Shown here: in pieces, positions 1 through 13,290 of the stretch
Layout: each line of letters opens with the position of its first letter
Position numbering within the stretch: the first letter of the stretch is position 1
Assembly: GCA_935421135.1 (NCBI GenBank)
Contig: OW285187.1
Coordinates: forward strand, 32,738,818-32,802,817
Origin: Bugulina stolonifera
Lineage: Eukaryota > Bryozoa > Gymnolaemata > Cheilostomatida > Bugulidae
DNA length: 64,000 nucleotides
Direction of reading: 5' to 3'
Notes under the pieces: generated by a model
The model's database searches: none
What the model saw: only the letters and a program-made list of their open reading frames with translations
Told to the model about the DNA's origin: nothing
Position numbers and translations under genes: made by a program

Positions 1-15
1 GTGGTTTGTATGTAC

Positions 16-727
16 CTCTGTAACGCTAGACTTGTGAGCAGCAGGTGCTGCTTGAGATGCCACTGGTTGACTTTTAAATTCAGATCTTCTTTCAAAGAGA
101 GTCTAAAAAGGTGATTTTAATATATATTTTACTTTATGATACTGTTTCACAAGAGATATATTTCTGAGCAGCCAAGGACTTGGTTTTACATCTATGGAAA
201 TAACCCATCCTTGACTGGGGTTGCAAACCGGGGCTCCTTGGCACCTAATCGCCTAGCACAGTGGACAGACACATTAACGACTACATCTGCCTGGCTTCCT
301 TACAAAAAGGAGTCTTACCAATGAGCAACACTTGGGTACTGAACCAACTGCAGATGGGACACTCCTCTATGATCACCTTGCTACACAATATAATTTTAAA
401 AATAAATTAATGAATGTAAGAACTCATAGCCCCAGTTGTAACTCCAACACTCCAAAGCACTGCTTTTTAAAAACTCACTCCTAAGCTACTTTATCTTGTT
501 ATTAGTGTATTATAACAGACTGAATTTCTATCAATATCCTACATAATAGGAAAGCAAAATTTCATACAGATACTCATTTTCATGGTTTGCAGGAGGAAGA
601 AACCGAAAGCCTTTGTAGTAACAGTGATAGGTAAACTTGCCTGTTTGTCGCTTGTTTTCGTCGTTGAAGTGAAATCATCATCTGAAAACTCATCATCAGA
701 AAATAGGGGTACATTGAATGCTGCCAT
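16..727 (-). CDS. 5' end of an unrecognised acidic protein (partial)
   Basis: Two exons of a leftward gene that runs off the window. Exon 1 is 641-727, beginning at the ATG at 727, and encodes 29 residues including the acidic stretch LFSDDEFSDDDF. Exon 2 is 16-102, also 29 codons, and is rich in Ala, Ser, Gln and Lys. Both exons are in phase 0. Exon 2 has a clean acceptor (ctttttag) and donor (GAG|gtacat). Exon 1 has no in-frame GT donor, but it ends CAAACAG|gcaagt, the classic consensus of the minor GC-AG intron class, and joining there keeps the frame open. I do not recognise the family. The ATG 727 faces away from the nuclear receptor gene starting at 3234, so the two genes are divergent. 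The rest of the protein lies outside the window. Confidence 0.45.
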
Positions 728-3233
728 TATAAAAAACAATATAAACTGTATCCAAACTTCCCAGCTCGTTTAGTTATAGTTCCAAAATTTGATATCTACA
801 AGGAACACAGAAATAGTCTAGAAAATGAAGGTTTTCACTGTAGCACCACTTTAGTTGCAGATCAAGTACCTACAAGAGATTAGAGAATCTACCAAGGCTG
901 AAGTACAGAATGCTGAGATGAGTCTTGCTGATAACCACTGTACCAATGTGAAACTGTTTTCAAAATTTTTGGGAAAATTGAGCTTGTAGAACATGTATTT
1001 TCCAGGATAGGCTTTATATGTCTATCTCTTTCTTGAGTTTCGAGACCTCCAATTAGAGGAAAACCTTCAATTAGTATATATAATATTATTCTACTACCAG
1101 TTACCCTAATCAGAAAATTCTGCATATTGATGTTAATTCTACAATAATAAGTTGAAACAGTTAAATTATGAGATAACATTCAGTTTAACAATTTATCAAG
1201 AGTGGGATGCAATTATTCATAAACTAGTATATCCTAAAATAGATTTTTAAGATAAGATTAGCACCTCTTTTCTAATGACCCAATTGTGTGCTCTTTTTCG
1301 ATATTATCAGAGATACCATGCCACATTCAAGTTAAAGACTCTCACATGAGTTAATTAGAGCAGAGTGACAGTTTGTGGTTCAGCAAAAAGGCTCATGACT
1401 TAAATACTTGTACCTACAAAAAGCTTGTAACTTGCATTGTGATTTGATTATGACTATAACATTATTATATTGAAATGTTCAATAACTCAGTTGTTCCGAT
1501 TAATCAATAAATATAATTAACTAGTGACTTGAATTGAAGAGCCACAACTAAGAGTTAGCCTTGCCAGCTTGCAGATAGATCAAATGACTCTATTTTATAC
1601 AAGTTCTAATTTATGCAAGATGTTTAAAATCATGTTCCCAAATTTAGCATCCAACCTCAACAATTGGCTGGAAAAATCAAGATGAGATGGAGCATCCCAC
1701 CACCTCGACAAACCCAACATGAAAAAGGTTTTAAAAATTTAGTTTATGTGAACGTCCCAATTCACTTTGTAATTGAAATGAATACCAAGATATTCAATGG
1801 TATCTACATGTTCAACAGGAAATTTGCTCAAGAAATAAACACTATGACTACTGAAAGTAGTGGTGTTGTATGTTCAGACGTGAAAACCACTACATTATTT
1901 TTTTGGATAAATTAAATTTCATAGAATTTAAAGTATTTCTGAATTCTGTACTGTCAGGGGACTTGCTATGGACTTGAATATTAACGTAGGCCTATCATTA
2001 TCAGCAACTGCATAGAACTTGATGCTGGAATGTGTTACAGGTTCTACAATAATATAATATAACTAAGAGAGAAATTCAGACCCGGGGAGTACAGTCAACA
2101 AATTGACTCCTGTGATCCAGGAATATTCCTATATATGAAACCAAGTGATTAGCTAGCTTTGCTGTAGCTTTCTTCGGAATCTTCAGGCTAAAAGTATGAG
2201 AAAATTAAAATCATAATTTATAATAATAATGATAATAACATAATAAAAAGTCAGTTATTGTAATCGAAGTCTAATGAAATACAATATGAATACGAATATC
2301 AATATTACATTGATATTCATATTGATATTTATTTATATGATAATTACATCATTTTATCACACTGTATCTGCTATGACACATGACATAACCATGGCCATGG
2401 TTAATTTAATATATAAAGGCCTAATATACTGGCATATTATTATTGTAAAGAACATCAATAAAAATAATACAATTTTAATCCTACAATAATTAAAAAGAAA
2501 AGTCAGTGTCGAAATGAAATTAAAAACTGTCTGGTATGGCACTCATTTCTAGCCTACATTAGGCTCAGTTCCACTGCTGGAGCTACGATATATATTGTAG
2601 ATTTATCTTTTGTTTATAACACAGTGACAGTCCCTCTCTCTATTGTGTATTTGTTACATTTACGTGCAAATGTTACAAAATTCCAGAAGAAGAAATTGAG
2701 AACTTGGGGAAAATCCCAGGGATGCCGTGTTTCACCTTCATTCAACCTTTATTGTAGCAGAGGTGCTAGCAAACAATTAAAATTATTGTATCGGCGGAAT
2801 ATTGCTGTCGCCCCATTTGTTATTTTCTTCTAAGTTCTAAGGCTCAGAAGTTATGGTCATCGACAACTTAGAATTACATAACATCATCAAACAAATACAC
2901 TATTGCAAGGAAGAGGGGGAGCTCATTTGAAAAGAAGTAAAGTTCTACATCTAACTGCGAATGTAGTTATATAATTTTTTGCAAAGCAACATTCTACGTT
3001 CCAACTATTTTTATAGTTAACTAAGGTAAGCAAAAAATATCCCCAAACATACATACAACTATGTGTCATTAAAAGTACTCCCCTTCCTTCAATATAATCA
3101 TGGTAATTCATCTACATGGCACAATACCATAACCTGTAACATTATGATGATAACTGTTATTATTGTGAATAATGTATTATATTGATTCATAGCTACTCAC
3201 CCTGCCACAGACTGAGGAACTATGATCTAAAAT
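728..3233. other. Intergenic region between divergent genes
   Basis: About 2.5 kb of AT-rich DNA between the leftward partial gene and the nuclear receptor. Open frames here are short, have no recognisable domains and lack convincing splice neighbours. It probably holds both promoters and 5' UTRs, but no specific promoter element can be supported. Confidence 0.5.
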
Positions 3234-6200
3234 ATGGAATCTTCAGAAAATTCTTCCGAAATGCATTCTTCAATGGCTACAATGATGGGGATACCTATGG
3301 CTATGCATATGTATAACAATAACAATACCTACACTGGTAGTATTCCAAGCAGTACAATGTCGGCAATGCATAACAATTCACCATCAGGAAACTCGGATAC
3401 CGCTTCCAAAAGAAAAAAAGGTATATCTTACATGCATAATATGAATTTACCTGGATGTTTTAGATGTGAATTGTTAGTTTATGACTATATATTTTGCTGC
3501 TGATGCCATTTCTCTAAATGGACTACATATATATAATTTATGTGACACGGCACCCTTCACAAAAACTGAGCTGTTATTCACAGGTCAACACTTGAGGATT
3601 GGCACCAGATTTACGTGTAGCTTATATGCTTATATTATATACAGGTAGTTGAATAAAATAAAAATCACATATCATATCACCCTAATTTCAAACTAATGTG
3701 CATGTAAGTCTAAGCTTATTTTAACACCCTTTATGGGTCTTATTACCTACAGTATTATAACAAATATTTCATCAAGTAGTGATTTTCTGTCAAAAATGCC
3801 ATTTTATTAGATAACCTTGACTTATTGCTGCACCCGTGTACACACTACATAGGCTAGGTTTACAAATATATTAGCCAATAAGTAGGCCGTATGTTATAAT
3901 AGTTAGCATACAATACACTTTGGCCAGTTTCTAAAAACCTATGTTCCTACGAATAGAGCTTAAAAAGATGCTAGCGGATCAGTTATTAAATAAATAATGA
4001 GAAAAGTGGTCATCATTTCATGTTAGCATATTTAACAAATTCAGAAAAATATTGTAGAGTAAAAAGTGTGCCTTAAATTGTTAGGTACTTAGAATGAAGT
4101 AGTGTCCCAAGATTCAAACCAATGAGAAAGTAGCCCCATCATAGCATATCAATCCTGTTTATTGACTTGTACATGCACATTATAACATTGCATTATGTTA
4201 ACTTTCTTGCTTGCACATATCTGTACTTGTTGTTACATATGTATGGCCCTCCACATCTACACTGTGCATGCGAGTTATACGCTGGGAGTGAATCAATCAG
4301 TCCTGCATAGTAGCAATACATTTGAATACCTCACCAGTCTACTATGTATGTGCATACCTACATGTGTACATAATACATATGTATGTACAGTACATGTGCA
4401 CATGTGTATGTACAGTACATATGCACATGTGTATGTACAGTACATATGCACATGTGTACGTGTATGCACCCACATATATGTACTGTACATTACATTAGAT
4501 GGAAAATTCTAAAACTTTGCAACCCATAAATTAGTGTTGTTATATACATATATTACACTGAGGTGCAGGCAAGTGAACTTTTAATTGAGAATTGTCTCAT
4601 AGGCATTATTTTTGTATGACATCATATATCTCCAGAGTCATAACTCATTTGCAGACTAATATGTAGCTCTAGGAAAACTTTGCCATGTGCAAGTAAAATA
4701 TTTTTAATTGTTAGTAAGAAATATATTCTCTCTATGATTATTCATTCTATAATTAATGTATTATACTTCATATACAAAAAATTGATTATCAAGGCTTACT
4801 TCTAGAAAGGCGTTAGATTAAATGTTCAGAACAGCATGTTTTCAAAGGGTGTTTGTCCCACAATAAAGTGTTTAGTCTGGTATTGTAAAGAAAGAATAAC
4901 TCCTCACAGGAAAGATGAGCAAATTTTCCGAGACAAGGCAGATTTCTGTATTGTGACACTGGACACTTGATATTTTAGTAGACACTGAACACATGATATT
5001 ACAGTGGACACTGAACACATGATATTTTAGTGGACACTGAACACATGATATTACAGTGGACACTGAACACATGATATTACAGTGGACACTGGACACGTGA
5101 TATTTTAGTGGACACTGAACACATGATATTACAGTGGACACTGGACACATGATATTACAGTGGACGCTGAGCACATGATATTACAGTGGACACTGAACAC
5201 ATGATATTACAGTGGACACTGAACACATGATATTACAGTGGACACTGGACACATGATACTATGTAGTGGACACAGGATAGCATATATGCTACCATCAACA
5301 ACACAAAGAATATTATTTAGTTCAATAGATCAATTGATCGCATGGAGCTCTAGAGAAGACTGCAATTACTGTCTGGCTAATGACCTCATCATTCCAAACT
5401 CTTAAGATTAGAGTTATGTAATAGGGGAGGGAATCGCCTGGTAGTGGTGGAGGACTTATACCCACACAGACTGGCATAGGAGCCTTAGGCCAATACAGTG
5501 TAGTCTACACAAGAGATGTTTTTTGCTTTCTACCAAAAGTGGCTCACAGCACCTCTGAAGGTGGCTGTGAATGACCCGCAGATCCTTAAATAGTGGTAAT
5601 GAGATGAATTGGATTTTACTGCGTTGTTATCCTTGTATTTCGCAACTATCTAGCTATTATCTTAATACTAAACAGTTGACGTAATATAAGGATAGTAACG
5701 CAACAAAATGCAACTTATACTACTATTCATTTTTACTGCATAAACATTTTCACATTAAATCATTAAACTAATCATATAAACGATTTGAGATCTATGAGTT
5801 ATTAATATAAATGTACTATATTAAAGGGCTGTCCTAGTAGTGTTCTTTATTTATTTACATGTAAATAGAGTCTACAATTCTATCAGTAATTAATTTCACT
5901 TTCATCCAAAGCTTCAAAAATCACTATTGAATTTGAGGCCGTTTTTGGGTTTTAGATGTTAAGCTAACAATAATTGTGGTTAGTGTAAGTGGTATAGTGA
6001 GTCCAGGTCTGACATCAATTTTAGACGCGGCATAGCAAACCCCCAAACAAGTCTTTCGCACTGTCTATATCCACCACTGCGCTGTCCAAGGTCACTACCC
6101 CAACATCATTCAATATGGTTTTATCTTTGTCTACTATTATATAGATTGAAGCTCTTGACCAGGTTAACACTGAATCAGTATTCAGTATAGACTGTTTAGG

Positions 6201-9200
6201 TCAGCTGTTGAGCCTCCTACAGAGGGGGTCAGTGACTTGGTCAAGTTAGCTAGCTTACTTTATGGGAATCTCATTAACTGCTGCTGTTAATATGCCAGTT
6301 GTTACATAAATCCCAGAGGTCATGTCTAGATGTGGCAAGTATGCTGGTATACCACATTCAGTGTAGTGGTGGTGAAACTGGACAGTTTATGATTGTGATG
6401 TATTGGGTTCTATACAAACACTATGACATTATTTGCTAATTTTTGTATTCAAAATACTATTAAATGAAAAGTACACCAGTAGTAAGTCTACAATAGCCAA
6501 TGAGATGGGGCTTAAAACAACTTTTACTGCTGAAAAAAAACACAACTTAGGCATCTTATATTATAATGTGGGCATCGTGGCATTCACCTTGTATACGATT
6601 TATTCGCAAATCAGATGACGATGTACATCAACAAGAAAACGTAGGTCTACTGATTTCTCCATAACACTTTTCCATGATGTCACTGACTATATCTTCCATT
6701 ACATAGGCCTACTATACTTACATTGTACATAATATGATTAGCATAGGGTCACCTATGCTCACAAAATTAGCTAAGTTGTGTTTGTGAGGACCATCACTTT
6801 TTTCAATAGTAAAAATTTACTTTATTTACACCAGCACGATTAACAAATGAATTAAACTTCATGATGTTGATGTAGGAGGGAACATGACAAGTACTCCATA
6901 TATTCCAAGCTACATGGACCTGAGCAACGGACCAGAGCCTTGTGTTGTTTGCTCTGATGCTGCTACTGGCTACCATTACAGATGCATGACTTGTGAAGGC
7001 TGCAAGGTAAACCTGTATGAAGCTGCATGACCTTAATTTATAGACTAGACCTAATAGTTTAAAAATATTGATTTGACCTGAAATAGCCTTCTCATAACTT
7101 GCTTAAGTACAACAAAAATTATGATATTACATAGTCATACATTTATACGATATATACCTGCACAGTATATTTGTGGTATATGGAGTATGAGAACTTGGCA
7201 ATCACATGTTCCATGTCATGCATGCGAAAGTTGGCATTGAAGGAAAGGTAGCAAGTGACATCCACATTATGTAACCGATCACTTATATTTGTTGCGTCCT
7301 GTATATTGGATTAACGTATGGTTTCAGGGTTTTTTCAGAAGAACGATTCAAAAGAACTTGAAGTACCATTGCAAGTGGAATGGACAGTGTGTAATAGATA
7401 AGAACACAAGGAACCAGTGCCAGCAGTGCCGGTTCAACAAGTGCCTCTCTGTTGGCATGGCAACGGACTGTAAGCTATTAACCCATTATTAGCTAGCCTG
7501 TTTGTTTCTGATTGCAGACTGAACTACCTATTAGCATGTCTGAAACTTTGACATCTGTAGAGAGAATCATTATTGTTGCTCCACATTTACCAGTGTATTG
7601 GTGTTTTCCTGGCTCAATATTTTGCATATGTGATACCCATATATTTTTTGTCATTGAATTTTTACTAATATATTACATGTTGGTTTTCTCCCCATGTTAA
7701 ACCTTAATCCTATTGATCTTGTACTACTTACTAGTGGTGCTAAATGAACAGCAAAGAGTCGCTAAAAGGAAGTTGATAGAAGAAAACAGAGAAAGACGAA
7801 GGCGTGATATGGAGGTACTAAATACATTGTGTAGCGTCCAATACTTTAATTTTTGGAAATTGTGGTGGGGCAACTCCTAACAGTATTGTGAAGAGTGTGT
7901 AGCTTTCTCTCTCTCCGTTAGTCACTCGGCGATGGAATTTACAAGTTGCCCAAAAGGAGAATAGGCGGTATTCAAACTACCAGTTCTAAACAATCTTGCC
8001 TCACCTTATATGTGGTAGGTGTAATACATTCGAAATTTTGGTGTCTGACTGAAGTACTGTATTACTACAGGGTTCAAATATCAATGGTACAACTATGAAT
8101 CTAGCTGTGGTTCCACCTAGTAATGGTGGAATAGGAGAGGGTTGCATGAAGAGGTCCTCGATAAGCCCTAGTGGAAGCACATGCAGTATGCAGTCTACCA
8201 ACAGCTCTACTACCTCTTCTCTAAAGGAGGCTGACCACTACCTTATTAATGCTATAGTACAAGCCTTTGAGAAAAGTGCTGTTCGAGCCAGAGAACCAAT
8301 ATCTGTGAGTAAACTCATGGGCGACATCTCACAGGACAATGTTAGTGAAAATGCCAAAAATCACTCCACAATTGATACCTGTATGACAACCCCAAATTTC
8401 TTTAGAGGACAGTAATAAAATATTTTTCAGTATGTAAAATTCATGAATATGTCAATGACTCCAACATGTAGCGTTATATATGTGTATGTGTAACTCCATC
8501 ACATCTAATGATCTTTTGTTCTGCATTAAAAGTTGAACAGGGCAAAATCTGACCATGCACCACCTATCATAGTGTTACATAAATAGATGGTGCATTGACA
8601 TCTTTATATTAATTTTGTCTGCACCTGATAAAACCAGCATCAACTTGAGGTTGCATGAACTTATTAGTGCAAATATTGACCTGGCTATAATTGGCATGTC
8701 TGGCTAAATGTAGGTTTCTTACTGGCGATTAATAGCAGAGGAGTGATTTTATTACCTGTTCTCTTATTATAGACTAGTCATTGACTGACAAATCATCTTA
8801 ATATTATATTCATATATTATTCTACTTGGTATATATTATTCTATTACATGTACGCTCTTATATATGAGCATTACATAATATATAATACATAAACACTTGT
8901 ATATGGATATGCAATTTGACAAGATGACAAGTTACCATGGAAACAGATGTTACATAACTTGAGTGGAAATTTTTCTAGCTTGAGCACCAAACATGAACAA
9001 TTTGTTTGCGTGGCCTGATTCTCAGGCTAATACTTGCATGCGCTATGCAAGTAAGTACAAATGCACATACTATGTACCTTGTGTAGATCAAAACTAATAA
9101 AATTATCTTTATTTTAAATAAAGAAAGACATAGTGTGTACAGTTGCACATGTAGTTATGATGCACAATTAATCAATTATATCGGTCGCTACTATCTTTGA

Positions 9201-11991
9201 CACAAAAGTGTGGTATATAATTTGTTTTCACTTTTTCAGCCTACATTGCCAGTGGATCCAGAAGATGCCAGCAGTAGTAAAATGTGGCAGCAGTTGGCCG
9301 AAGTAATCACTCCATCTATTGTCAAAGTAGTAGACTTTGCAAAGAATGTTCCCGGCTTTGAAACTGTATGTTCAATAGAGTTCATTGGTTCGATAAGTAA
9401 ATAACTTGGTTTCAAGCAGCTATAATTATTATAGGTTTAGGTTTGATTGTAAAGGTAAAGTACAGCGTATTTGCTGTCGTCATTGTCAGTTAAATATAAC
9501 TCCCTGTTTGCAGGAGATAAATGTAGTAGTTGTACATGAATTAGACATAGCAGCAATTCTTAGCTGATATTCCATATGAAGAAGTTGTCTTCTCTAGTAT
9601 CTGTGATGGTGCCTCCCAACCTCACACTCCAGAGACAATTATGTGATTGATGGTTATGAGAGAATATAAAGTGTTGCAATTAACCAGCTACTCCACACAT
9701 AAACCTGTCTAACCATTTTTGGAAAGTTCAACTTGTTGACTATCAGAACCAATTTACATTATCCCATCCAAATCCTCTAAATTATATTCTACTGTAGATT
9801 CTATTCTATTCTACTGCAGATTATATTCTATTCCACTGTAGATTATATTCTATTCCACTGTAGATTCTATTCTATTCTAAGTTCTTAGTTCCAATTGCTA
9901 TTGCTGAGGTATTGACCCTATAATCACACATTTCCATGTGTATCTGCTTATCTGCTGTGGCGACAAGTTGTGTAATTAATGTCAATGATCTCCAGTATAC
10001 AGTCATGCCACTTATGTGTATACTGAATCTCATATAATGATATTATGTGTACACATTTATAATACATGTATATTGTATGGTAGACCTATACAGCATAGGA
10101 CATAGGCATTAGATTTGTCTCTCCAAGACAATGTTTATAATTAATAACGTTATCTTTCCATACATTATATATTACATCTCAAATAAATAAGAATATTATT
10201 TAGAGATCACTGCAAGGGTGTCTATCTAAGGTTGTTTAGGTACAAGAGTTGTGTGTATGACTGGCCTAGAGGTATATAATATCATGAACACGTAAGATTG
10301 GTCCATGGAGTCAACCTTAAACTCGGCAGTAACTGTGATGAGATATACACCGTATGCCGCACTACTCCAGTAATACTTGACTCACATAAATTCTTAATTA
10401 TCATCGGCATAACAGGTATATAGTAAGATCATTGTAGGAACGATGGTAACACTGTAGTTTGAAGAACGGCATGGAAACATCGGTTGTACAAGTTCTCTCA
10501 CCAAAATTGTGACTGTCAAGATGTCTTATTGTAGATTGACCTGCAGGACAGAATACTGCTACTAAAGAGCTGCTGTATGGAGATTATGTGCCTGAGAGCG
10601 GCAAGTCGATACAACAACTCTGACCAATCACTTACCCTCTCCAATGGATTCAAACTGTATAAGGACCAGCTGGGGGAGATCTCTCACCACGGAGTCAGCA
10701 TGCTTATGGCACCCATATTTGAATTTGCTAGAAGCATATCAAAGCTCGACTTAGATAGCAATGAGGTAGCGCTTCTGGCAGCAGTGCTGCTGATGCAGTC
10801 AGGTAAGATTAAATTCGCCTGTAAGTTCTATGGAACAGTGTTTTGATCTACATGTACATGTTGAACATAACTACATGTAATGATAATTTCTAAATACAAG
10901 TATATTGAATAAACATCATCCACACCCAATCTCAAAATTTACATTTCTTACGGAAATGCTGAATCTTTCCGATTTTTATCAGACGAACTTGATAAGTACG
11001 CGTTTTATGTCTGTTGGTACAAAAGTTGTCTTCTCTTCTTGAGAGTAGACAACTACGGATCAACTCTATAATTAGATGATCTATATTTTGCACAGACAGA
11101 ACAGGATTGAAAAACTCTTCAGAGGTAGAGAAGATACAGGAAACCATACTTGGTGCATTCAGCCGCTACGTCTGCGAGAAAAACAAGCATTCGCTGAAAA
11201 GATGGGCCACAATACTTATGAAGGTAGATTGTAGAAAACGTTACGACAAATTTGATATCTTATATTTTCTGCTTGGCTGTAAACTGTCAAGCGCATAACA
11301 TTATTATTTATAGAATAGCATAATATTAGAGCTAAGTGGTAATATTCTGGTATGCAATTTTACCGCTAGCGGTGGGAAGCTAGGTGTTTTACAACAAATT
11401 ATTTTTGTGTTCAAAGCAGATACATTGCGTGTCTAATTATAGTATTACTAAACATTATCCAACCGTCATTATGGATCCATTTCCTGTATAGTTAATACTG
11501 TAACTAAATATACTGGAAGTCAAGATGCTATGTTGTAGGTAACCGATCTTCGTACTATATCCACCAGACACGCTGAGAGAGTTCTGGCTGTTAAACTGGA
11601 TAAACCAACTGAGATACCTGCCTTTGTAGCGGAGATGTTTGATGAGGGAGACAGTAACCAGATGCTTATGACTTCACTCACACCACCTGTGGAGATGCCT
11701 TCTCTTATCTCCCCAGAACTCAAGTCACCACCATCCAACTCCTACACTCCCATCAGTCTACACAAGGTTCCCAGTCTTAGTGAACTACAAGGTCTTACTT
11801 CCCCATTGCTTCGAACACCTAATCTCATAGCACCAGTAGCTCCATTCTGGTCTAACCCAAGTCTCGGTTTTGGCAGTCTACCACCTACCCCTAAAACACC
11901 CTTCTCATTCACCTCTGCGCTAGAAGAGCAAACAGGAGAAAATTGTGTGAGCAGCAGCGTATCAAATCTTCAGACTTTAGATTCTATATAA
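3234..11991 (+). CDS. Thyroid hormone receptor-like nuclear receptor (NR1A)
   Basis: A ligand-regulated transcription factor acting in the nucleus. Ten exons: 3234-3420, 6876-7006, 7328-7469, 7735-7814, 7922-8014, 8071-8304, 9240-9365, 10535-10802, 11096-11223, 11539-11991, giving 613 aa with all phases matching. Residues ~85-150 form the two-zinc-finger DNA-binding domain, with P-box CEGCKG. The extension after it ([16 protein letters not shown]) is nearly that of vertebrate TRs. The ligand-binding domain follows at about 250-500, with [21 protein letters not shown] and MKVTDLR motifs, and an AF-2 helix FVAEMF at ~492-497. Two things are odd. The linker before the second finger is short, as in RAR. 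About 115 residues follow helix 12, whereas TRs normally stop there. The N-terminus is Met/Ser/Asn-rich. The TR subfamily call is strong; the start ATG is less certain. Confidence 0.9.
4381..4462. repeat. 25-bp tandem repeat with palindromic units
   Basis: About three copies of a unit built from gtatgtacagtacat and gcacatgt, in intron 1 of the nuclear receptor. The units are nearly self-complementary, which creates mirror open frames on both strands that are not genes. Confidence 0.8.
4955..5275. repeat. 26-bp minisatellite
   Basis: Roughly a dozen copies of a 26-bp unit (acagtggacactgaacacat plus gatatt), some copies differing by tttag for ttaca. It lies in intron 1 of the nuclear receptor, far from either splice site. 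The open frame read from it on the minus strand is an artefact of the repeat. Confidence 0.9.
5607..5720. repeat. Small imperfect foldback element
   Basis: Two ~40-bp arms in inverted orientation, the best-matching inner part being 5620-5642 against 5680-5702 (about 19 of 23 matches, core tgcgtt..tatcctt). The spacer is about 37 bp. It resembles a decayed foldback or MITE in nuclear receptor intron 1. No target duplication was seen. Confidence 0.45.
9785..9885. repeat. Short tandem repeat, ~25-bp unit
   Basis: Three to four degenerate copies of ttctattccactgtagatta in the nuclear receptor intron between 9366 and 10534. Confidence 0.7.
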
Positions 11992-12186
11992 TAGACTGAG
12001 GTCCAATTCCACACAGCAAGTTGAAGGTAAAAATATTTAGGTTTTGCAGATTAGATTGAGGTCTATACCAGAGCTGTTACTAATAGCAAGTTTATAAAGG
12101 TAAACAGATACATGTACATACCACAGCAGCTATATACACTTTCCTTTTCTAGAACTGCAATAGGCATAATAGTTCTGCTGCTTTCA

Positions 12187-12192
12187 AATAAA
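12187..12192 (+). terminator. Candidate poly(A) signal of the nuclear receptor gene
   Basis: Canonical AATAAA 196 bp after the stop codon. It is the first canonical hexamer I noticed downstream. In AT-rich DNA such hexamers are common, so this is tentative. Confidence 0.35.
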
Positions 12193-13216
12193 AGGATCAA
12201 AATATGATATATACATTGTAGCTTACAGGACGGCTGAAGAAGTTAGTTAGTGTACACTATTACCCTTTCCCCAGTTTTAGCCTCTGCACCACAAACATTT
12301 GAAAATAATTGGTGGTATGGCACTTGACTATTATATTACATGTATAACCTGCATTGTTCTATTACTATTTCCTCTTGCCCAAGAGACATATTTTTATAAT
12401 GTTACTTTGATTTATGATATTTTTTATTTTCTGCTATAATTATAGTCTACAACAATATTGTATATTATAAGCAATTATGTCTTATATTAGACCAGTACAA
12501 CAGAGCATTCAACCTACATGTATCTGCATAGAATTTTTGTTTTGCAGTATCAGTGAGAGGTTGTAAAAGAGTTGTAAGTTGTTGTCTATCTTTAACAATA
12601 ATTTTGTATTTCTTTTTATGTTTAATTGCACAATGTTACATTTAGGTTAGTAAATGTAATACATGAACGTAATATTGTGGATATATTAATTTCTGTGTTG
12701 GCTAAGCATATTATTGCTATATCACGATTGTTATGCTAAATTGTCAGACCACTATAATATACATGTATGTAACGTGTTGCAAATTAATGTATGTTATAGG
12801 ATCTTTATTCTAATTAATATCAATGTACCGGTGATTATATTATATCACATAATATGTCAACAACATAATGATTTTCAAAATATGGTCAAAAAATATATTA
12901 TCAATTCCACCCTAAATTTCAGTTTAATTAAATAGTTATTTAAGAAGAGTACATTACATAATTATAATAATATAGCGGCTAGGCAGATTACTTACTGCAC
13001 AGTCTACATTGTAAAGGTAGACATAAGTGAAGGAGAGAAGGGGAACTGCTGTGGTATGTTGAGCCATGCCAAGCATTATTGTTTGAATAATATGTTACAT
13101 GAACATTATAACTGCTTACAAATGAATAAAAGCAACTGGGTTATACTCGTATAATAATATACATGTATATACGATTTTATGATATAGCATTGTCAATCCA
13201 GGAGCACAGATTGCCT

Positions 13217-13290
13217 AAGATCGGTAGACTGTGGTAGAGGCTATGTTGAAGATGTAATAATTATTACATCTTCCACAGTCTACCAATCTT
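13217..13290. repeat. Long intergenic hairpin
   Basis: The 26-bp perfect palindrome at 13248-13273 (centre gtaataattattac) is enclosed by outer arms 13217-13234 and 13273-13290, which pair at 17 of 18 positions. A 13-nt one-sided bulge (13235-13247) separates the outer and inner stems. The sequence could be a small foldback or a structured transcript. Confidence 0.7.

Noticed and set aside
4195..5174. Cys/Thr-rich and [13 protein letters not shown] repeat proteins
   Set aside because: Products of the 25-bp and 26-bp tandem repeats in nuclear receptor intron 1.
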